Assembly: GCA_022865365.1 (NCBI GenBank)
Contig: JALHSW010000212.1
Location: forward strand, 1-9,772
DNA length: 9,772 bases
Reading direction: 5' to 3'
Source of the DNA: Acidimicrobiia bacterium
GTDB taxonomy: Bacteria; Actinomycetota; Acidimicrobiia; IMCC26256; PALSA-555
Part shown: piece by piece, positions 5,671 to 9,772 of the stretch
How the letters are laid out: every line of letters begins with the position of its first letter
Numbering within the stretch: the first letter of the stretch is position 1
Made by a program: the position numbers and the translations under genes
The notes under the pieces: generated by a model
Databases searched by the model: none
The model's input: the letters and a program-made list of their open reading frames with translations, nothing else
What the model was told of the DNA's origin: nothing

Positions 5671-6894
5671 ATGGATCGGCCAGCAACGCCGTTCGGATCC
5701 CGAGCCGCGACGATGCAGGCCTTCGCCGACCATGTGTCGCGCGGCAAGGTCGAGGCTTTCGAGGCCCTCGGACTCGACATCGTCCTCGGCCGACGTGAAG
5801 GCCCCTTCTTCTGGGACGCGTTCGACGACCGCCGGTTCTTCAACTGCCACTGCAACGGCGGCATCTTCAACCTCGGCCATCGCAACCCGGCCGTCCTGGC
5901 GGCACTCCGAACCGCGTTGGATCGCGACGAGATCGATGTGGGCAACCACCATCTCGTGTCAGGCTGGAAAGCCGAGCTGGCGGCGCGCCTCGCCGCCACG
6001 ACCGGCGGCCGTTGCCCCGGCGTGGTGCTCTCGCCGTCGGGATCTGAAGCCGTCGAGGTCGCGCTCAAGACCGCGTACGCGGTCACGAAGCGAACCGAGG
6101 TCGTCTCGGTGCACGGCGCGTATCACGGGCACACCGCTCTCGCCGCGATGGCCGCCGACGCTCGATACCACGAGCCCTTCCGTCTCGCGCTCCCCGGGTT
6201 CGTCCACGTGCCCCACGACGACCTCGGTGCGATGGACGGCGCTATCGGTGACGACACTGCGGCCGTGATCCTCGAGACGATCCCCGCAACTCTCGGGATG
6301 CGCGTCCCGAGCGATGACTACCTTTCCGGCGTACAGGCCCTCTGTCGCGACCGCGGCGCACTGTTCGTCCTCGACGAGATCCAGACCGGGCTCGGACGCA
6401 GCGGCCGCATGTGGTGCTACGAGCACGACGAGGTCGAGCCCGACGTCGTGGTCACGGGCAAAGGCCTCGGGGGCGGCGTGTACCCGATCGCGGCGACGAT
6501 CATGACGCCCGAAGTGCATCGGTTCTACGACGACGAACCGTTCGTCCACGTGTCGTCGTACGGCGGTTCCGACCTCGGCTGTGCCGTTGCCATGACCGTG
6601 CTCGACCTCGTCGAGGCGCCGGGCTTTTTCGAGCGTGTCGAGGAAGTCGGCCTGCGCCTCGAGAAGGAGCTCGCCGTGCTCCCGTGCGAGATCCGCCGCC
6701 GCGGACTCTTCATGGGGCTCCGATGGCCGGACGAGGACGCCGGGATCCTCGCGGCGAAGGCGTGCATCGACGGCGGTGTCTTCGCCGTGTTCGCGAACAA
6801 CGACACGTCGGTGATGCAGTTCCTCCCACCGCTCGTCCTCACCGACGGCGAGGTCGAGGAGCTCGCGGACGCGGTGGTGCGCTCGCTCTCGTGA
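5671..6894 (+). CDS. Class III aminotransferase-fold PLP-dependent enzyme
   Basis: A 407-residue fold-type I PLP enzyme, normal length for class III aminotransferases. Seen: SPSGSEAVEVALK (PLP phosphate-binding loop), VHGAYHGHT (aromatic residue and His near the ring), LDEIQTGLGRSGRMW with Asp235 pairing to the pyridine nitrogen, and VVTGKGLGGGVYPIAAT with Schiff-base Lys264. CNGGIFNLGHRNP near the N-terminus and IPATLGMRVP place it with an actinobacterial branch usually annotated only as an aspartate-type or class III aminotransferase. It would move an amino group between an amine or omega-amino acid and a keto acid. The fold also includes phospholyases acting on phosphoethanolamine and phosphohydroxylysine, so a lyase role is open. 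The ATG at 5671 has GGAGGA 4 nt upstream; the long upstream open frame overlaps other genes and is not used. Its stop overlaps the next start (GTGA), so the two are co-translated. Confidence 0.9.
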   Translation: MDRPATPFGSRAATMQAFADHVSRGKVEAFEALGLDIVLGRREGPFFWDAFDDRRFFNCHCNGGIFNLGHRNPAVLAALRTALDRDEIDVGNHHLVSGWKAELAARLAATTGGRCPGVVLSPSGSEAVEVALKTAYAVTKRTEVVSVHGAYHGHTALAAMAADARYHEPFRLALPGFVHVPHDDLGAMDGAIGDDTAAVILETIPATLGMRVPSDDYLSGVQALCRDRGALFVLDEIQTGLGRSGRMWCYEHDEVEPDVVVTGKGLGGGVYPIAATIMTPEVHRFYDDEPFVHVSSYGGSDLGCAVAMTVLDLVEAPGFFERVEEVGLRLEKELAVLPCEIRRRGLFMGLRWPDEDAGILAAKACIDGGVFAVFANNDTSVMQFLPPLVLTDGEVEELADAVVRSLS

Positions 6895-7805
6895 CGGCGG
6901 CGCCCGATCTCGCCGACCTCGATCTCGCCGTCCTTGAACAGGCGGTGGATGCGGCACTCGCACGGCGCGATGACGCCGCGCTCCACGTGCTCGGGTACGG
7001 CGAGATCACGACGGTGTTCGCCTGGCCCGAACCCGACGGTCCGTACGCGTGCAAGCGGCTCCCTCTCTTCACGAAGGCGCGCTTCGCCGTGTACCAACCG
7101 GCCTTCGACGAGTACCTCGAGGCGCTCGCGGCGCGTGGGGTCGACGTGCTCCCGACCGCGCTCGTGCACCAGACCCGCGCCGACGGGTGGATCGTGGCGT
7201 ATTGCATCCAACCGGTGCTGCCTCGGGACGCCCTCCTCCCCGAGGTCATGCGCCAGGCCGGCGGCCGCGACGATGCCGAGCACCAGATCGGTACGCTGCT
7301 CGGCGCACTCATCGACCATCTCGCCCGGGTCGTCGACGAACGCGTCGGCATCGACGCGCAGGTGTCGAACTGGGCCGTCGCCGACTCGGGCCTCGTGTAC
7401 CTCGACGTAAGCACGCCGTTCCTGCGCGATGCCGACGGGCGCGACCGCTTCGACTGCGACACCTACCTCGAGTCGATCCCGGCGGTGTTCCGAGGGTTCG
7501 CGCGCCGGTTTGTGATCCCGGGAGTCGTGCAGACGTATCACTCGACGCGGTCCATCGTGCTCAACCTCGCCGGCCACCTCACGAAGGAGGGACTCGACCC
7601 GTGGATCCCCCTCACACTCGAGCTGGCGCGTGAACGACTCGGCGTCGACCTCACCCCGCGCGAAGCCCGGCGCCACTACCGGAACGACACCCGGCTCTGG
7701 GGCCTGATCCAGCGGGTGCGGCGCATCGACCGAGTCTGGCAACGCCGGATTCGGCGCCGTCCGTACCCGTTCCTGCTGCCCGGCCCGGTCGACCGCCGAC
7801 GCTGA
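6891..7805 (+). CDS. Divergent kinase-like (phosphotransferase-fold) protein of unknown function
   Basis: A 304-residue protein. From memory it resembles an uncharacterised actinobacterial DUF family (possibly DUF6206), which I cannot confirm. A kinase-like fold is suggested by a Gly-containing loop (LGYGEITTVFAW, 34-45), a following Lys55 in YACKRLPLF, a likely hinge after WIVAYCIQPVLP, then Asp155 and Asn160 in DAQVSNW (D-x4-N), and Asp172 in LVYLDVSTPF. The N160-D172 spacing is close to that of aminoglycoside phosphotransferase-type kinases. The canonical His-Gly before the catalytic Asp is missing (GID). The C-terminus is very basic (RVRRIDRVWQRRIRRRPYPF). The GTG start at 6891 overlaps the stop of the PLP enzyme, so the two probably act in one pathway, perhaps phosphorylating its substrate or product. 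A pseudokinase or lipid/nucleotide-binding protein is an alternative. Confidence 0.82.
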   Translation: MTAAPDLADLDLAVLEQAVDAALARRDDAALHVLGYGEITTVFAWPEPDGPYACKRLPLFTKARFAVYQPAFDEYLEALAARGVDVLPTALVHQTRADGWIVAYCIQPVLPRDALLPEVMRQAGGRDDAEHQIGTLLGALIDHLARVVDERVGIDAQVSNWAVADSGLVYLDVSTPFLRDADGRDRFDCDTYLESIPAVFRGFARRFVIPGVVQTYHSTRSIVLNLAGHLTKEGLDPWIPLTLELARERLGVDLTPREARRHYRNDTRLWGLIQRVRRIDRVWQRRIRRRPYPFLLPGPVDRRR

Positions 7806-7814
7806 GCCCGGCCG

Positions 7815-7856
7815 CTGGTCAAGGGCCACTGGTCAAGGGTCGCTGGTCAAGGGTCG
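7815..7856. repeat. Three tandem copies of a 14-bp unit, CTGGTCAAGGGYCR
   Basis: Copies at 7815-7828, 7829-7842 and 7843-7856; the last two are identical and the first differs at two positions. A degenerate fourth copy (CTGCTCAGGG) runs into the stop codon of the cyclic-di-GMP gene at 7861. The array fills nearly all the 55 bp between two convergent genes. It lacks dyad symmetry, so it is not an ordinary terminator. Because 14 is not a multiple of 3, its TGA triplets on the minus strand fall in all three frames. Confidence 0.85.
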
Positions 7857-8289
7857 CTGCTCAGGGCAGGAGCGACGGAACGACGAGGCTCGCCTCGATC
7901 TCGCCCACCGGCGCGGGGCGGCCGTAGAGGAAGCCTTGTGCAGCGTCGGCGCCGAGGGCGACGACGCGCTCGTGCTGCTCCGGTCGCGCAACACCCTCGG
8001 CGACGACACGCTTGCCGGTCGCGTGGGCGAGCGCCACCACCGCGGCGCAGATGCCCGCGGCCGCAGGGTCATCGTCGATCCCGTCGACGAAGGAGCGGTC
8101 GATCTTCAGCACGTCGAAGGGGAGGTCGCGCACGTGAGCGAGGCTCGAGTAGCCGGTGCCGAAGTCGTCGATCGCGAGTGCGACACCACGCGCCTTCAGC
8201 GAGCGCAGTCGCGAACCAGCGATCGACATTGTCCCCGCTTCCTCGCGATCGAGCATCGCCGACTCCGTCATCTCGAGGCACAGCCGACC

Positions 8290-8293
8290 GGGG
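8290..8293 (-). other. Frameshift point inside the EAL domain (one extra base in a G run)
   Basis: Before this point the minus-strand frame reads LLAKYAIEP; after it the homologous sequence GRLCLEMTESAMLDRE continues in another frame. Removing one base from the four-G run (CCCC on the coding strand) joins them as AIEP-GRLCLEMTE, the expected EAL sequence. A homopolymer run is the usual site for both sequencing error and slippage mutation. Confidence 0.8.
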
Positions 8294-9485
8294 TTCGATG
8301 GCGTACTTCGCGAGCAGGTCGGTGACGAGATCAGGAAGCTCGGGGTCGACGAGCTGCGCCGGCGCGAGGTTGACCGCGAGCAGCGCGACCGTGATGCCGG
8401 CCTCGTCCCAATCGTGGAGCGTTTGCAAGGCCTCACCCAGCACCCACGCCCCCAGGCGCGACGAGAGACCGGCGTCCTCGGCCACGGGCAGGAACCTTGC
8501 CGGCGCCAGCAGCTCGAGGGTCGGATGGTTCCACCGAATGAGTGCCTCCGCGCCGTACGGAGTCGCGTCGGGCAGGTCGACCGTCGGCTGGCAGTGGAGA
8601 CACAGCCCGGCCGCGGCCGGGTCTTCGTCGAGGGCCACGCGCAACGCTTCTGCGAGCTCTCGCCGCTCCGCGACCGGCATCGGCCGGGGCCGATCCTCGC
8701 CCCGCCGGCGCGACTTCGCCACGTACATCGCGGCATCGGCTTCGGCGAGGAGCGCCTCGGCGTTCGCTGACGCGGCGCCGGAAACGGCACCAACGCTCGC
8801 GAACACCTGGAGCGTGACGCCGTCGAGCTTGACCGGGTCACCCAGGATGGTCTCGAGCCGTGCCGCGACCGCACTTGCCGCGTCCGGGTCGAGGTCGTCG
8901 CACACGACCACGAACTCGTCACCGCCGAAGCGCGCGATGAAGTCGCTGGGGCGCACGGCGTGACCGAGCCGTCGCGCGACATTCACGAGCATCCGGTCGC
9001 CGACCTCGTGACCGTACAGGTCGTTCACGGCCTTGAACCGGTCGAGGTCGATGAAGAGCACCGTGAGGCGTGCGGGGTCCAGGCCGAGCCGAGCGCGCGT
9101 GGCCTCGAGGTGCTCCAGCAGCCGCGTCCGATTCGCGAGACCGGTGAGCGGATCATGCGACGCAAGATGCTCCAGACGGTGCTCCAGCTCGCGCCGAGCC
9201 GAGATGTCGTGCGCCGAGATCACCAGCCCGGCGACCACGGGATCGTCGAGCAGGTTGACCACCGACAGCTGGTACGGGACGGCACGCCCGTCACGGTGGT
9301 TCAGCTCGAGCTCGAGCATCGCGGTGCCCGGCTGCTCCGCGATGAGCCGCAGCTTCTCGGCCACGACGTTGCGCTCCTGGGGTACCACCCAATCGGTGAG
9401 GCGCGAGCCGACGACGAGCGTCGGATCGATCCCGAGCTGTCGGGTGATGGCGCCCGAGACGGAGTGGATCCGCCCTTCGGCGTCG

Positions 9486-9494
9486 ACGACATGA
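9486..9494 (-). other. Frameshift point inside the second PAS domain (one base missing)
   Basis: The upstream frame reads FQTLVENAVTILM and then becomes nonsense (SSTPKGG). The frame used by the rest of the gene resumes as VVDAEGRIHSVSG. Adding one base next to the ATG triplet at 9493-9491 would give VTILMVVDAEGRI, a good PAS strand. No homopolymer is present here, so simple run-length error explains this one less well. Confidence 0.75.
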
Positions 9495-9772
9495 GGATGG
9501 TGACCGCGTTCTCGACGAGCGTTTGGAAGCGTTCCGGTTGCCCGGCCGCGATCTCCCAGCGACGCCGCTGCGTGAGGTCGCGGATGGTGTTCACGACGAG
9601 GAGACCCGAGTCGGTGCGCGTGGAGGCACCGACGAGCTCGACGAGGCGCCACGAGCCGTCGCTCACCCTGACCCGCAGCTCGACGGGCGTTCCCGTCTCC
9701 TTCTTCTGGACCTCCTCGAACGAGGAGAGCACGAGCGCCACGTCCTCCCGGTGGATCAGCTCGAGCGGGACC

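Larger units (their letters stand above)
7861..9772 (-). pseudogene. PAS-PAS-GGDEF-EAL cyclic-di-GMP signalling protein, interrupted by two frameshifts and cut by the right edge
   Basis: About 636 codons are visible. From the right edge: the second half of a PAS domain (PLELIHREDVALVLSSFEE, VRVSDGSWRLVELVG); a second PAS domain (FQTLVENAVTIL, then VVDAEGRIHSVSG); a GGDEF diguanylate cyclase domain starting at HDPLTGLANR with FGGDEF (8912-8926 encodes GGDEF) and an RPSD inhibitory I-site five residues before it; and an EAL phosphodiesterase domain with GAEALIRW (EAL at 8540-8548), LEMTES, DDFGTGYSSL, LKIDRSFV and VVAEGVARPEQ. All catalytic motifs are present, so the ancestral protein could both make and degrade cyclic-di-GMP under PAS control. 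The frame breaks near 9490 (one base missing) and near 8290-8293 (one base extra). The outer segments share one frame and the middle uses another (open 9652-8069). As written, translation from upstream would stop at 9301. No membrane segment is seen; more sensor domains may lie beyond the edge. Confidence 0.88.

Noticed and set aside
4771..6894. A 707-codon open frame that would extend the PLP enzyme upstream by 300 residues
   Set aside because: The extension runs antisense through the sulfatase and the small membrane protein and has no domain; GGAGGA plus ATG at 5671 and family length fix the real start.
6525..7829. A 434-codon minus-strand open frame opposite the kinase-like gene
   Set aside because: Arg/Glu/Val-rich mirror sequence without motifs; the plus-strand protein has ordered kinase-like residues and a coupled start.
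7815..7856. The 14-bp repeats as a CRISPR array or as a promoter with stacked TTGACC -35 boxes
   Set aside because: The units are adjacent without spacers and far too short for CRISPR; on the minus strand no -10 box and no downstream minus-strand gene follow.
8069..9652. Programmed frameshifting as an explanation for the split GGDEF-EAL gene
   Set aside because: There is no slippery heptamer with a downstream structure at either site; two opposite one-base indels are more simply mutation or sequence error.

Overview
The window is very GC-rich, with dense coding, strong G/C bias at third codon positions and GTG starts. Its gene content (a CYP142-like P450, a long actinobacterial-type arylsulfatase, a PAS-GGDEF-EAL protein) suggests a high-GC actinobacterium. 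An Acidimicrobiia-like environmental lineage is my best guess from protein style; no rRNA or marker gene confirms it. I see no tRNA, rRNA, CRISPR array, transposase or phage gene. No stretch longer than about 165 bases lacks a gene.

Layout. (1) 1-1449, minus strand: an SDR dehydrogenase followed, 2 nt after its stop, by a molybdopterin oxidoreductase that runs off the left edge. (2) 1518-2717, plus strand: a cytochrome P450 resembling the sterol-oxidising CYP142 group, divergent from the SDR. (3) 2721-2764: a long hairpin between convergent genes, probably a two-way terminator. (4) 2775-5069, minus strand: a 764-residue arylsulfatase with an intact formylglycine motif. It starts with GTG, has no ribosome binding site, and has a TAGGGT box 8 nt upstream, so it is probably leaderless; a direct repeat sits at its -35 region. 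(5) 5203-5508, minus strand: a 101-residue single-pass membrane protein with a Pro/Ala-rich exterior. (6) 5671-7805, plus strand: a class III aminotransferase-fold PLP enzyme overlapping by 4 nt (GTGA) a protein whose residues fit a very divergent small-molecule kinase. (7) 7815-7856: three tandem 14-bp repeats. (8) 7861 to the right edge, minus strand: a PAS-PAS-GGDEF-EAL cyclic-di-GMP protein broken by two opposite single-base frameshifts.

How the genes may work together. The SDR, Mo-enzyme, P450 and sulfatase are all oxidoreductive or desulfating enzymes compatible with catabolism of sterol-like or sulfated lipophilic compounds, but only the SDR/Mo-enzyme coupling is directly visible. The least explained unit is the PLP enzyme/kinase-like pair. 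Its organisation recalls the kinase-then-phospholyase logic of hydroxylysine or phosphoethanolamine breakdown, or an amination/phosphorylation step on a small metabolite. The two frameshifts in the cyclic-di-GMP gene are either recent decay or sequence errors, because every catalytic motif on both sides is preserved.
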